This document shows, piece after piece, positions 44,183 to 52,616 of a DNA stretch of 64,000 nucleotides. How positions within the stretch are numbered: the first letter of the stretch is position 1; each line of letters begins with the position of its first letter. The stretch lies in contig NZ_JAHXBU010000047.1 of NCBI RefSeq assembly GCF_020178975.1, positions 124,001 through 188,000 on the forward strand. Direction: 5' to 3'. Below the pieces are notes generated by a model. That model worked only from the letters and a program-made list of their open reading frames with translations. It was not told where the DNA came from and searched no databases. A program made the translations under genes and the position numbers. This stretch comes from Cesiribacter sp. SM1. Lineage in GTDB: Bacteria; Bacteroidota; Bacteroidia; Cytophagales; Cyclobacteriaceae.

Positions 44183-44830
44183 CTAAAAAACTCCAAAAGC
44201 GTAGTAAACTCTTAAATTCAGCCACATCCTAAGATCTTTCTCCCCTACATCAAGAGGATATTTTTGATCGTAATTAAACATCAGTTTATGTTCAGCATGA
44301 AAATTATTATATGAGAAGGATGTAACAACATCAAATGTCCCATAGTCAAGATTATGTGGAAATGAAAAACCATTAACGGATTGCACCGTGTAGCTTTTAT
44401 TGGTGAACAACCAGGTATGTCCCAATCCTAAAGAAAGGCCAAATTTTGAATCTGCATCTGATATTCTATAGGAAGCCATGATGCTATGGTCTGTGATGAA
44501 TTCTTTCACTGGTCTGGTAAGGTAACCATCTTTATAATAAACAAGGCCATAACGAAGGTTAGCATTGTAACCTATCGAAAGTTCTGGCCTTAGCTTATAC
44601 ATAATTCCCAGGTTCCCTCCGGCTTTGATCTGAGCTACAACTGCATATGAATAGACGGAAGTCATACTATGATCTATGAGCTCAGGGCTTCTTAACATAG
44701 CTCCGACAGTTAAATGTAGGCGTTTCACCTTCTGTTCTCCATCTTGTGAAAATGCAGGCACAACTAATAAAATCAAGAAAGCTGTAAATACATATCTTTT
44801 GAAAGTTGGAAAATGTAAGTAGTTGCGCAT
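44183..44830 (-). CDS. Outer-membrane beta-barrel-like protein in the polysaccharide cluster
   Basis: A 215-residue protein with a signal peptide (residues 1-28, cut after VPAFS) and a mature part of repeated amphipathic strands ending in an aromatic (LRVYYAFGVF). The layout fits a small outer-membrane barrel. It has AT-rich codon use unlike the flanking glycosyltransferase genes. Family not recognised. It sits inside the AT-rich stretch that interrupts the cluster and may be a late insertion. Confidence 0.7.
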   Translation of the reverse strand: MRNYLHFPTFKRYVFTAFLILLVVPAFSQDGEQKVKRLHLTVGAMLRSPELIDHSMTSVYSYAVVAQIKAGGNLGIMYKLRPELSIGYNANLRYGLVYYKDGYLTRPVKEFITDHSIMASYRISDADSKFGLSLGLGHTWLFTNKSYTVQSVNGFSFPHNLDYGTFDVVTSFSYNNFHAEHKLMFNYDQKYPLDVGEKDLRMWLNLRVYYAFGVF

Positions 44831-45023
44831 GATTTAATTATGGTAGTAGATCATTCAATCTAAAGGAAATATCTATGTTATCTACACATACGGAATATTC
44901 ACATTCATGAGGGTAATTGGGGAAACCTGCTTTTTTAGCAGTATCTCATTTCTACATAACGCGCGTTAAGGGTTTAGTTGCTGCTAATCTGAATGTTATC
45001 ATCTCATAAGCTCAAATACAAGC

Positions 45024-45118
45024 CGTCATTCCCCTGAAAAGGGAGATCTGTCTGCTTTTACAGGTAGAATCACCATTCCTGTTTTATCTGACAGATCTCC
45101 GCCTGCGCGGGAATGACG
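45024..45118. repeat. REP-like compound hairpin element
   Basis: Outer arms CGTCATTCCC (45024-45033) and GGGAATGACG (45109-45118). Inner arms GGAGATCTGTC (45042-45052) and GACAGATCTCC (45090-45100) are separated from the outer arms by unequal bulges, and a further ACAGG/CCTGT pair lies at the tip. The outer arm CGTCATTCCC resembles dispersed repeats seen in many bacteria. Only one copy is visible in this window. Confidence 0.65.
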
Positions 45119-45160
45119 ATTAAGGAGCAATTGACGCTGATGCTAAACCCATAATTCACG

Positions 45161-45349
45161 TTACTTAGTAAACCTGCCAGTAGCCGCAGCGCGATTAGAA
45201 GATTTTGTGCCAAAACCAACTATTGTTTCTTCTGGAGGAGATACAGCATTGTAAAACGGAGATAGTTTCCAGTATACCTGAGATCCACCGATACAAAAGA
45301 GGTCATTATCATATTTGTAGATTGCGAAAATGATACAATCTCCTCTATA
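45161..45349 (-). pseudogene. C-terminal gene remnant, frameshifted
   Basis: 62 codons ending in TAA at 45163-45161 and preceded by TGA at 45352-45350. There is no ATG. The composition (CIIFAIYKYDNDLFCIGGSQ then VYWKLSPFYNAVSPPEETIV) is protein-like. The frame just upstream, read one base off, also looks coding. The parent family is unknown. Confidence 0.35.
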
Positions 45350-45423
45350 TCATGATAAATGATGATGTAGGTACCTCAAGTGGTCTGAAAGAACCTGGCA
45401 GGTGCAGAAAGATTTTTGCTTAG

Positions 45424-46437
45424 CTAGCTAATCCCTCTTTTTACCCGGCTTTTTAACACTTTTTTGGCCAGCGCCCATGCATTGGTTTTGGCTGTTAGCT
45501 GTAAAGCTTTTAATAGTGGCAGGTGTTGCAGAAAATAGGAAAGGATAAAGCTGCGCTTATAGAAAGCAGCCTGTACAATGGCAGCGGGCTCGCGGTTAGG
45601 GTTGGGGGTTTCTTGTATTCTCTCCGTGAGAAAGTGCAGTACCCTGAGGCAATCAACAATACCATCAACACTTCCTTTTGCCAACAGCGGGGTAAAGTTG
45701 TGCCGGTAGCATTCTATGTATGCAGCCGGTATGGTAAAGTCGCTGCCTGCATAATATTTCAGGTTCTGCAGAATCTGCTCTAGGTGTGCCTGCTCGTACT
45801 CCTTTTTCTTTTGTACCTGGTGCAGGCTTTGGGTATTTACGCGGTAGTCGAGCAGGGTTTCGGGCAGGGTATGGATTTTAAAGCGCTTGTAGAGCTTCGA
45901 GAACAGCTCAAAATCTTCTGAATACGGAACTGTATAGCCACCACACTGCTCCACCGCTTCTTTGCGGTAGACTACCGTGGGGTGGTAAATCCAGGATTCG
46001 AATATGGAGTTGTAGTAGTAGTATTCGCTTTTAAAATCATCCTGCTCCACAAACTGCCCCTCTTCTGTAATTACCCTGGCCCGGCATGTTACCATGGCAC
46101 AATCCGGATTGGCCGCCAGATAGCCATACTGCTTCTGCAGCCGCTCCGGATGGCAGATATCGTCAGCATCCATGCGGGCAATCAAACCGGTACTGGCCAG
46201 TGCTATGCCTTTGTTCAGGGTGGGGCTTATGCTAAGGTTAGTTTCATTCTGGTAGAAGCGAATACGCGGGTCTGTATAGGAATTAATAATAGCAGCACTG
46301 CCATCGGTAGAGCCGTCGTCGATAATGATAAATTCAAAGTCTGTGAAGGTTTGCTGCAGCACACTGTCGATGGCCTCTGTAAGAAACCTTTCGGCATTAT
46401 GCACGGGCATTAATACCGATAGCTTTGGCTTTTGCAC
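45424..46437 (-). CDS. Glycosyltransferase family 2 (D)
   Basis: A 337-residue GT2 enzyme with SVLMPVHNAERFLTEAIDSV, IIIDDGSTDGSAAII and the catalytic RMDADDICHPERLQ motif, then CGGYTVPYSEDFELFSKL. C-terminal part helical. Its start overlaps the previous gene (E) by 41 bases, so the two are translationally coupled. Substrate unknown. Confidence 0.9.
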   Translation of the reverse strand: MQKPKLSVLMPVHNAERFLTEAIDSVLQQTFTDFEFIIIDDGSTDGSAAIINSYTDPRIRFYQNETNLSISPTLNKGIALASTGLIARMDADDICHPERLQKQYGYLAANPDCAMVTCRARVITEEGQFVEQDDFKSEYYYYNSIFESWIYHPTVVYRKEAVEQCGGYTVPYSEDFELFSKLYKRFKIHTLPETLLDYRVNTQSLHQVQKKKEYEQAHLEQILQNLKYYAGSDFTIPAAYIECYRHNFTPLLAKGSVDGIVDCLRVLHFLTERIQETPNPNREPAAIVQAAFYKRSFILSYFLQHLPLLKALQLTAKTNAWALAKKVLKSRVKRGIS

Positions 46438-47338
46438 GAGCTTTTCGCTTGATTTTACTTAATATGTTTTTACCCTCCTGCGGCAGCCTTTGCTTAAAAA
46501 AATAAAGCATGGGTCTGCGGTAAGGCATCAGGGCATCCGCTAAAAGCCTGTTTATTTCCGGGTGGTTTATATTCTCCTGCTGCAGGTACTGCTCCAGCCA
46601 TTCCAGGTATTGCAGCCTTACATCTTTAAAATTTGTTCTCCAGGAGGTTTTAACCATAGAGTCGGGGTGCTGGCGATAGAGGTTATTGCAGCTGGAAGAG
46701 ATATAGACCTTTTCGTGCAGGTAAATCTTGGTGAGGAATGCCTGGTCGTCGTACATGCCGGTAAAGGATTCATCCCAGCTCCCCCACTTCTGGAGAATGT
46801 CTTTCTTTATCAGAATGCCGCAAATACAGGGAGCGTGCCGGTTGCGCAGCGGGTACAGCTCAGTCATGAGGCGGGGCGGCAGAAACGTCTGATCCTGGCT
46901 GGTGCCAATTTGGACCAGCCAGTCTTTTTTATCCTGGTTCCAGCTGTACCAGTACAAAGTGGCTTCGCACACCATGGCTACCCTATGCTCCTGCAGCAAA
47001 GCCAGCAGGTGTGAGAGCAGCTGTGGCCGCCATACGTCATCGGCATCCAGAAAGGCAATTAATTCTCCTGATGCTTTTTCTATACCTGCATTGCGGGAGG
47101 CGCTTGAACCACGGTTGATGTGCCCCTCATGCTCCAGGTAAACTATTTTTCCGGGATATTGGGCTGCAAATTTCTTTGCCAGCTCAGTGCTGTTATCGGT
47201 AGAGCCGTCGTCGATCAGCAACAGCTCCCAATTGGTATATTCCTGCGCCAGCACGCTCTCTACGGCTTCTGCCAGGTAGCGTTCTGTGTTCAGAAAGCAG
47301 GTTATAATTGATATTTTCGGGTTCGTTAACCGGGTCAT
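46397..47338 (-). CDS. Glycosyltransferase family 2 (E), paralogue of C
   Basis: A 313-residue GT2 enzyme: KISIITCFLNTERYLAEAVE, LLLIDDGSTDNSTELAKKF, FLDADDVWRPQLLSHLLALL and SSCNNLYRQHPDSMVKTS. It is closely related to gene C at 42791 over its whole length, with the same conserved spacing. A basic tail (KIKRKARAKAKAIGINARA) is unique to this copy. Gene order suggests a duplication within the cluster. Confidence 0.9.
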   Translation of the reverse strand: MTRLTNPKISIITCFLNTERYLAEAVESVLAQEYTNWELLLIDDGSTDNSTELAKKFAAQYPGKIVYLEHEGHINRGSSASRNAGIEKASGELIAFLDADDVWRPQLLSHLLALLQEHRVAMVCEATLYWYSWNQDKKDWLVQIGTSQDQTFLPPRLMTELYPLRNRHAPCICGILIKKDILQKWGSWDESFTGMYDDQAFLTKIYLHEKVYISSSCNNLYRQHPDSMVKTSWRTNFKDVRLQYLEWLEQYLQQENINHPEINRLLADALMPYRRPMLYFFKQRLPQEGKNILSKIKRKARAKAKAIGINARA

Positions 47339-47344
47339 AAGCTA

Positions 47345-48355
47345 CTATTGTCTGAACCAGTAAGTCAGGTACTTTTCAAACTGCTCTGCTGACCAGTTAT
47401 TTACCTGATACCTGCTTATCAGAAACGGCTCTGTTTTTTTTGAAACAGGAGCGTGCTCAGTAGTGAAAGCAGCTTTAAAGCCAGACTGTTTGAGGGCCTG
47501 GATAGAATGATCGTTGTAATTGCCTGAAGGATATGCAAATAGCGTGATGGGGTAGGGGGTTACTTCTTCCAGCAGCTTTTTGCCTCCCAAAATCTCCTGC
47601 TGCTGCTGCTCCAGCGGGTGATGGCCCAGGGCCGGGTGGGTGATGGTGTGCCCCCCTATGGTAATACCTTCTGCCGTAGCCAGTGCCTTAAGCTGATCGG
47701 TACTCATGCAGCAATAGGCTGGCCGGGCCTCTTCCGCAATGCCTGCCCAGCTACGCAGATCGGTCAGCGCCTGCTGTTGTTCGGGATCAGTTAAAGGGCT
47801 TAGCTGTTCCCACAGCCGCAGGTACAATTGCGTGCGCAGGGTGGGGGCATCTGACGTGGCTACCCACGCCCTGTGCTTTTGCTGAAGTGCGGCTGTTAAA
47901 CTGGTTTCCTCCTTCAGGTTAAAAGAAAACGGGCGCTCCCCAACCGGCATGCTAAGCTGTTGGGGAAGCACTGGCGTTTGCACCACAATGCGCTCCAGCT
48001 CATCCCACCAGAACTCTTTTTGGCGGCCTATGTTCTGGGTAGTTACAAATATGGTAGCAGGTATCTGCCATTTCTGCAGCAGGGGCAGGGCTGTTGTAAA
48101 ATTGTCGGCATAACCATCATCAAAAGTAACCACCACACTTCTTCTGGGCAGCTTCTTTTGTTCCATTTGCCTTACCAGGCTGTTGGCAGAGGTGGTAATG
48201 CCCATACGGGCTAGCAGCTGCAACTGCTGCTCAAAGTTCTGGGGACTTACTGCCAGCTCCCAGGGGTCGGTGTCTGTGGTACCAATGCGGTGGTACATCA
48301 GTACCACCGCCTGATGCGTTAATCTTTTCTTTAGCTTCCACAGCCACTTTTTCAT
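47345..48355 (-). CDS. Polysaccharide deacetylase (NodB domain)
   Basis: A 336-residue carbohydrate esterase family 4-like protein. The metal triad motifs are RSVVVTFDDGYADNF near residue 73 (Asp) and GGHTITHPALGHH near 235 (His-x3-His). SLFAYPSGNYNDHSIQALKQ-like TLFAYPSGNYNDHSI near 275 completes the active site. There is no signal peptide, so a cytoplasmic site is suggested, where it could deacetylate a lipid-linked sugar before export. It sits between gene E and the fused glycosyltransferase-methyltransferase gene. Confidence 0.9.
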   Translation of the reverse strand: MKKWLWKLKKRLTHQAVVLMYHRIGTTDTDPWELAVSPQNFEQQLQLLARMGITTSANSLVRQMEQKKLPRRSVVVTFDDGYADNFTTALPLLQKWQIPATIFVTTQNIGRQKEFWWDELERIVVQTPVLPQQLSMPVGERPFSFNLKEETSLTAALQQKHRAWVATSDAPTLRTQLYLRLWEQLSPLTDPEQQQALTDLRSWAGIAEEARPAYCCMSTDQLKALATAEGITIGGHTITHPALGHHPLEQQQQEILGGKKLLEEVTPYPITLFAYPSGNYNDHSIQALKQSGFKAAFTTEHAPVSKKTEPFLISRYQVNNWSAEQFEKYLTYWFRQ

Positions 48356-48358
48356 TGC

Positions 48359-50026
48359 TTATCCCAAATTTGGCTTAGTGGCTTTCACCGTGATAATAAC
48401 CGGATAGTGAGGGTCTTCATAATCCAGCTGCTCCTTTTTTACCTCTGGCAGGCCCATGCCCTGAATAAATGCTGTAGCCACCCATACGTTGCCATAGGTA
48501 TGAAACTCCACCTGCCGGGAGGGAAAGCATTTTTCGAACATCTTGCGCATGGCAAGTTCGGTAAAAGACCATAGCCAGGTTTTTTTCCACTCGCCGTGGT
48601 CTATTGGTGTAATGCCCGGCACAGTAAGCAGCAGGGTGCCCCCCGGTTTCAGTAAGCGATAGCAGGTTTTTACTGCTCCTTCAAAGTCGTAAATAAGGTG
48701 CAGGGTCTGGGCAAGCACAATACAATCGAACAGGTTATCCGGAATGTGGGGTGCATTGCTTAAGTCTCCTATGAAGGTTGCATCCGGGTTTCCTTCTTCA
48801 ACATGGAGTATATCGCTCTTGGTAACCTTACTACCGCCATACTGGAGGGTGTAGGCGTTATCGCCAATATCAAGTACACGGCCCCTGATGCTGGCAGATT
48901 CCCGCTCCATAAAGTTTTCAATATAATAGCGGTCAATCGGGCCACCTCTTTCGTAGCCAAAGCTCACATCCAGAGGGGTGAGTCGTGCCAGGTCTCCTGC
49001 ATCTACCTTGCCTATGCCAGGTTTAAAGTATTTATGCAGGCCTGCCTTATGCAGTGATCTTAGCGCAAAGGTGCTAAGACCCGCTTTTTTCAGCCCCTTT
49101 AACGCAAAAGGAGCAATGTTCTTTTTGATGAATTTCTTTGTCAAGGAGTTATTGCCGGTTAATACGTAGCTAACTAACATTTTTGGCTGGTGAACAGCAA
49201 GCATCTGAATGGCTGCCGGCGTAGGCTTAATGCTTCTCCGGATCAGCTTATCATACAATTCACCACAGTAATATTTTTTATAGATCCTGATGCCCCGTTT
49301 GTAGGCCTGATGTTCTTCCAGTGTTTGTAAATCCTTTTTCTGCTTTTCCAGCACCTCCAGTACTGTGCTAAGCATCAACGGATCATTGCCCGACATATTG
49401 GTGGAATGCTGGCGGTAGGCAGCCGTATTGGCACTGTGGTGTATAATCGGGTATTTTCTGGCTACTCTTAGGTAAAAATCATAGTCTTCACAGGCCCTGA
49501 GGCTGGTGTCGTACAGAAACTCCTTAAACACCCAGCTGCGGTACATTACTGTTGCATGCATGCCAATGTAGTTGCCATGCAGCATCACATAGTAATGGTT
49601 TGAGAGCACTTCTGTATAATCCTCCCGGATGATGTTCTCTTTTTCATACACCTTGTTGTGGGCGGTAGAGGCAAAGGCGGCCTTGGGGTGCTGCTGCAGG
49701 TAGTTATAATTTAGCTCCAGGGCATTTGGATACAGCCAGTCGTCGGCATCCAGAAACACCACATACTCTCCTTTACAATGCTGCACACCGGTATTTCTGG
49801 CGGCTGATAGGCCCTGGTTTTGCTGGTATACGTAAACAACCTGCGGATAAGATTCTGCCACTGCCCTGGTGTTGTCCTTAGAGCCATCATCCACCACCAC
49901 CACTTCTACAGCAGGATACGACTGCTGTAAAACACTTTCGATGGCATTGGCCAGGTACCTGCCGTGATTATAGCAGGTAATGATCACGGAAGCCAGGGGA
50001 GGAGTGGGCTTATTACTTTCAATCAT
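48359..50026 (-). CDS. Fused glycosyltransferase 2 and SAM methyltransferase
   Basis: A 555-residue two-domain protein. Residues about 10-235 are GT2: SVIITCYNHGRYLANAIESV, VVVDDGSKDNTRAVA and FLDADDWLYPNALEL, with an RACEDYDFYLRVARKYP acceptor segment. Residues about 330-555 form a class I methyltransferase: YERGGPIDRYYIENFM, the SAM motif GRVLDIGDNAYTLQYGG, then NLFDCIVLAQTLHLIYDFEG and RLLKPGGTLLLTVPGI. The N-terminal domain adds a sugar and the C-terminal domain probably methylates it or a neighbour. Sugar methylation can cap ABC-exported O-antigens. Confidence 0.9.
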   Translation of the reverse strand: MIESNKPTPPLASVIITCYNHGRYLANAIESVLQQSYPAVEVVVVDDGSKDNTRAVAESYPQVVYVYQQNQGLSAARNTGVQHCKGEYVVFLDADDWLYPNALELNYNYLQQHPKAAFASTAHNKVYEKENIIREDYTEVLSNHYYVMLHGNYIGMHATVMYRSWVFKEFLYDTSLRACEDYDFYLRVARKYPIIHHSANTAAYRQHSTNMSGNDPLMLSTVLEVLEKQKKDLQTLEEHQAYKRGIRIYKKYYCGELYDKLIRRSIKPTPAAIQMLAVHQPKMLVSYVLTGNNSLTKKFIKKNIAPFALKGLKKAGLSTFALRSLHKAGLHKYFKPGIGKVDAGDLARLTPLDVSFGYERGGPIDRYYIENFMERESASIRGRVLDIGDNAYTLQYGGSKVTKSDILHVEEGNPDATFIGDLSNAPHIPDNLFDCIVLAQTLHLIYDFEGAVKTCYRLLKPGGTLLLTVPGITPIDHGEWKKTWLWSFTELAMRKMFEKCFPSRQVEFHTYGNVWVATAFIQGMGLPEVKKEQLDYEDPHYPVIITVKATKPNLG

Positions 50027-51330
50027 TGCGCAGTGTTTTTAGAAAAAGAGGGCTTCCGGCGGTTCTTCAGGTAAAATAACAGGCCGCTGCAAACACCCCT
50101 GATTTCAGACCAAAGGGTTTTATGGCGGAAACGGTAGTTTGGAAACCCCCGCAGGATCAGGAAAAAGTAGTACTTAGGCAGCGCCCGGAATAAATGCTTT
50201 TTATAGCGGGCCTGCGGGTATTGCTCCTGCTGAATCAGCGCAGCTGCTGTAAATCCCTTCATATAACTGAACAGCTGCCGGTGCAGGGCCTCCAGGCTGT
50301 TGCGGTGCCCATGGTATACCACTGCACGGGGCGTGTAGCAAATGCTGTATCCTTTTGCCAGAATCCGGTACCAGAGTTCCGAATCTTCGCTGCAGCCGGA
50401 GGCGCCGGCACCCAGGCGTTCATCAAAATAACCAATTTTTTCAAATATGGCTTTTTGAAATGCGGCGTTGGCACCTGCCCCTATTTCCCACACGGGCGGA
50501 CCAATGGCCAGGGTATCATTAAAATACTGCTCGTTATAAAGCTTATCTACATAGCCGCGGTTAAAGCTCCAGTGTTTTTCAAAGATCAGCTGTGCTTCCG
50601 TATCCAGCTCGTTGGCAATTACCAGGCCGGTAAAGGCAGCAGCACCTGTTTGTTCAAAGCCCTGCCACACCCGGTATACCCAGTGCGGGTGTACGCTTAC
50701 ATCATCGTCGGTAAAGGCAATAAAGGGGGCTTTTGCCTTTTTGATGCCGGTATTCCTGGCAAATGACAGGCCAGGGGTAGGCTCCATGCAGTAAATAACC
50801 CCCTGATGTTTTTTTACTATATTTTCTGTACTGGCATCGGCAGGGGCATTGTCTACCACAATAATTTCCTGCGGCCTGTACGCCATGCGGTGCAGCGACT
50901 CCAGGCAATGGTTTAAAGAACTGGCCCTGTTGCGGGTGCAGATGATCACAGATACAGGTACTTCTGCCGGCTGACCCTGCAGGAGCTCCGGATTTAAAAT
51001 AACGCTTAGCAGCGCTGTGCTCCCTGCAACATCTCCTTTTTGCAGTGCCAGGCTCCAGCGTTTGGCTGCGGCTTCCATACCCCTTTTTTTTGCATACTGT
51101 TCTACGGCAGGGGCTATGGCTGCAGCCAGCTTTTTGTAGTATTCCTTTTCGCTAATTTTCTGGCCCGGTTCTATAAAAACATGGCCTAGCGGCAGCTCCT
51201 CCCACCAGAACACAAGGTAGTGACCCTCTTCTGCCGGGCTAAGAGAGGGCATTGCCTGTTGCTGGTTCAGGTAAAGATGATGTATGTGATAGGGTGGAAA
51301 CGCCATGGGGCTACCTGCTTTTTTCTGCAA
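50023..51330 (-). CDS. Glycosyltransferase family 2 with N-terminal extension
   Basis: A 435-residue protein. The first ~130 residues (YHIHHLYLNQQQAMPSLSPA, then WWEELPLGHVFIEPG) are unlike a glycosyltransferase and look like a separate small domain. The GT2 core follows: VSVIICTRNRASSLNHCLES, IIVVDNAPADAST and FTDDDVSVHPHWVYRVW, with ASGCSEDSELWYRILAKGY. The C-terminal 50 residues are basic. It overlaps Wzt by 20 bases. Confidence 0.88.
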   Translation of the reverse strand: MQKKAGSPMAFPPYHIHHLYLNQQQAMPSLSPAEEGHYLVFWWEELPLGHVFIEPGQKISEKEYYKKLAAAIAPAVEQYAKKRGMEAAAKRWSLALQKGDVAGSTALLSVILNPELLQGQPAEVPVSVIICTRNRASSLNHCLESLHRMAYRPQEIIVVDNAPADASTENIVKKHQGVIYCMEPTPGLSFARNTGIKKAKAPFIAFTDDDVSVHPHWVYRVWQGFEQTGAAAFTGLVIANELDTEAQLIFEKHWSFNRGYVDKLYNEQYFNDTLAIGPPVWEIGAGANAAFQKAIFEKIGYFDERLGAGASGCSEDSELWYRILAKGYSICYTPRAVVYHGHRNSLEALHRQLFSYMKGFTAAALIQQEQYPQARYKKHLFRALPKYYFFLILRGFPNYRFRHKTLWSEIRGVCSGLLFYLKNRRKPSFSKNTAQ

Positions 51331-52606
51331 GTGCTATTTTACTGGGTTGTTCTATTTTGAAAGGAAACTTAGGCCGTACAAAGCCCTCCCATTTCCAGAA
51401 AGGCTGATGCTCTTCCCGGTAATCCTCTACATCAAACGTAATACATTCTTCATGATAGAAAAGAATATCGGAAACGTCTTTTATAATGATGAGGGAGAAA
51501 TAATAAGTGCCATCGTTCAGGAAATTACCTGGTATGTGGCACTCGCCTGCAACAATTCCTTTATCGCAGACAGTTGAGTTGGAGACAAGATCGAAGATCA
51601 GGTCGCCGGAAGGAGTGAATAAGTGAAGGCCCGTGATCAGGTTTGCATTATCCAGGTTATTCCAGAACTCGAAGCGTATGCTAAAGGGGGTACGGATATC
51701 AAGAAGCTTGTTATCGCCTTTCAGTTGCGGAATAAGCTCTATGTGCTTGATGCGAACCATGCTGTTGCCGGGGGCATCCTGCTGGTTATCCCATACCTGT
51801 CGCAGGTTGTTAGACCTGGTGCTGCTGGCATATTTATGTACTACATACTGCACATCGCCCATTTCCTGCAGCCTGCCTCTTTGCAGTAAAATAGCTTTGT
51901 TGCACAGGTTGTTTACTGCATGCACGTTGTGGCTTACAAAGATAATGGTTCTGCCCTCGGTGCGGGATACATCACGCATTTTGCCCAGGCACTTTTTCTG
52001 AAACTCTGCATCGCCTACGGCCAGTACTTCATCCACAATCAGGATGTCGGGCTCCAGGTGGGCTGCCACGGCAAAGGCCAGGCGTACATACATGCCCGAG
52101 GAGTAACGCTTTACCGGTGTGTCTATAAAGTTGTCGATGCCGGAGAAGGCAACAATTTCATCAAACTTGCTGCGGATCTCATCTTTTTTCATCCCCAGAA
52201 TGTAGCCGCTGATGTAGATGTTCTCGCGCCCGGTGAGCTCCTGGTGAAAGCCGGTGCCTACCTCAAGCAGGCTGCTGATCTTCCCTTTGCCCCTTACTAC
52301 GCCCTGGGTAGGCCGTACAATGCGCGAAAGTATTTTTAGCAGGGTAGATTTGCCTGCACCATTATGGCCTACAATGCCCCATACCTCGCCCTGCTTTACT
52401 TCGAAGTTTATATCCTTCAGGGCCCATAAATACTTGGAGTTGTGGTCAGCATCTTCGCCCTCTCCCAGGGTAAAAAACGGATCTTCCTTTCCGCGGATTT
52501 TGGTGGTCCAGAAGCGCTGCAGATCCTGCCTTAAGGAACCGGTGCCAATGGTGCCAAGCCGGTAGAACTTCGACAAATCTTCAACCTGTATTACTACGTC
52601 GGACAT
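51311..52606 (-). CDS. wzt: Polysaccharide ABC exporter ATPase (Wzt-like)
   Basis: A 431-residue ABC ATPase. Walker A is VGHNGAGKSTLLKIL near residue 77, the signature YSSGMYVRLAFAVAAH near 167, and Walker B DILIVDEVLAVGDAEFQKK near 187, with the H-loop in IIFVSHN. An extra C-terminal domain (about 270-425, beta-rich) matches the Wzt carbohydrate-binding domain that recognises the capped polysaccharide end. With Wzm it exports the polymer across the inner membrane. It lies just before wzm's stop (10 bases). Confidence 0.93.
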   Translation of the reverse strand: MSDVVIQVEDLSKFYRLGTIGTGSLRQDLQRFWTTKIRGKEDPFFTLGEGEDADHNSKYLWALKDINFEVKQGEVWGIVGHNGAGKSTLLKILSRIVRPTQGVVRGKGKISSLLEVGTGFHQELTGRENIYISGYILGMKKDEIRSKFDEIVAFSGIDNFIDTPVKRYSSGMYVRLAFAVAAHLEPDILIVDEVLAVGDAEFQKKCLGKMRDVSRTEGRTIIFVSHNVHAVNNLCNKAILLQRGRLQEMGDVQYVVHKYASSTRSNNLRQVWDNQQDAPGNSMVRIKHIELIPQLKGDNKLLDIRTPFSIRFEFWNNLDNANLITGLHLFTPSGDLIFDLVSNSTVCDKGIVAGECHIPGNFLNDGTYYFSLIIIKDVSDILFYHEECITFDVEDYREEHQPFWKWEGFVRPKFPFKIEQPSKIALAEKSR

Positions 52607-52616
52607 AATCAGCGTT

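Larger units (their letters stand above)
44831..45423. other. AT-rich stretch with a REP-like hairpin and a gene remnant
   Basis: No complete gene. It holds a long hairpin at 45024-45118 and a minus-strand open run of 62 codons (45349-45161, product including DLFCIGGSQVYWKLSPFYNA) without an ATG. A second short frame before it (KIFLHLPGSFRPLEVPTSSF) is offset by one base, as if a frameshift had split one gene. Confidence 0.4.
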
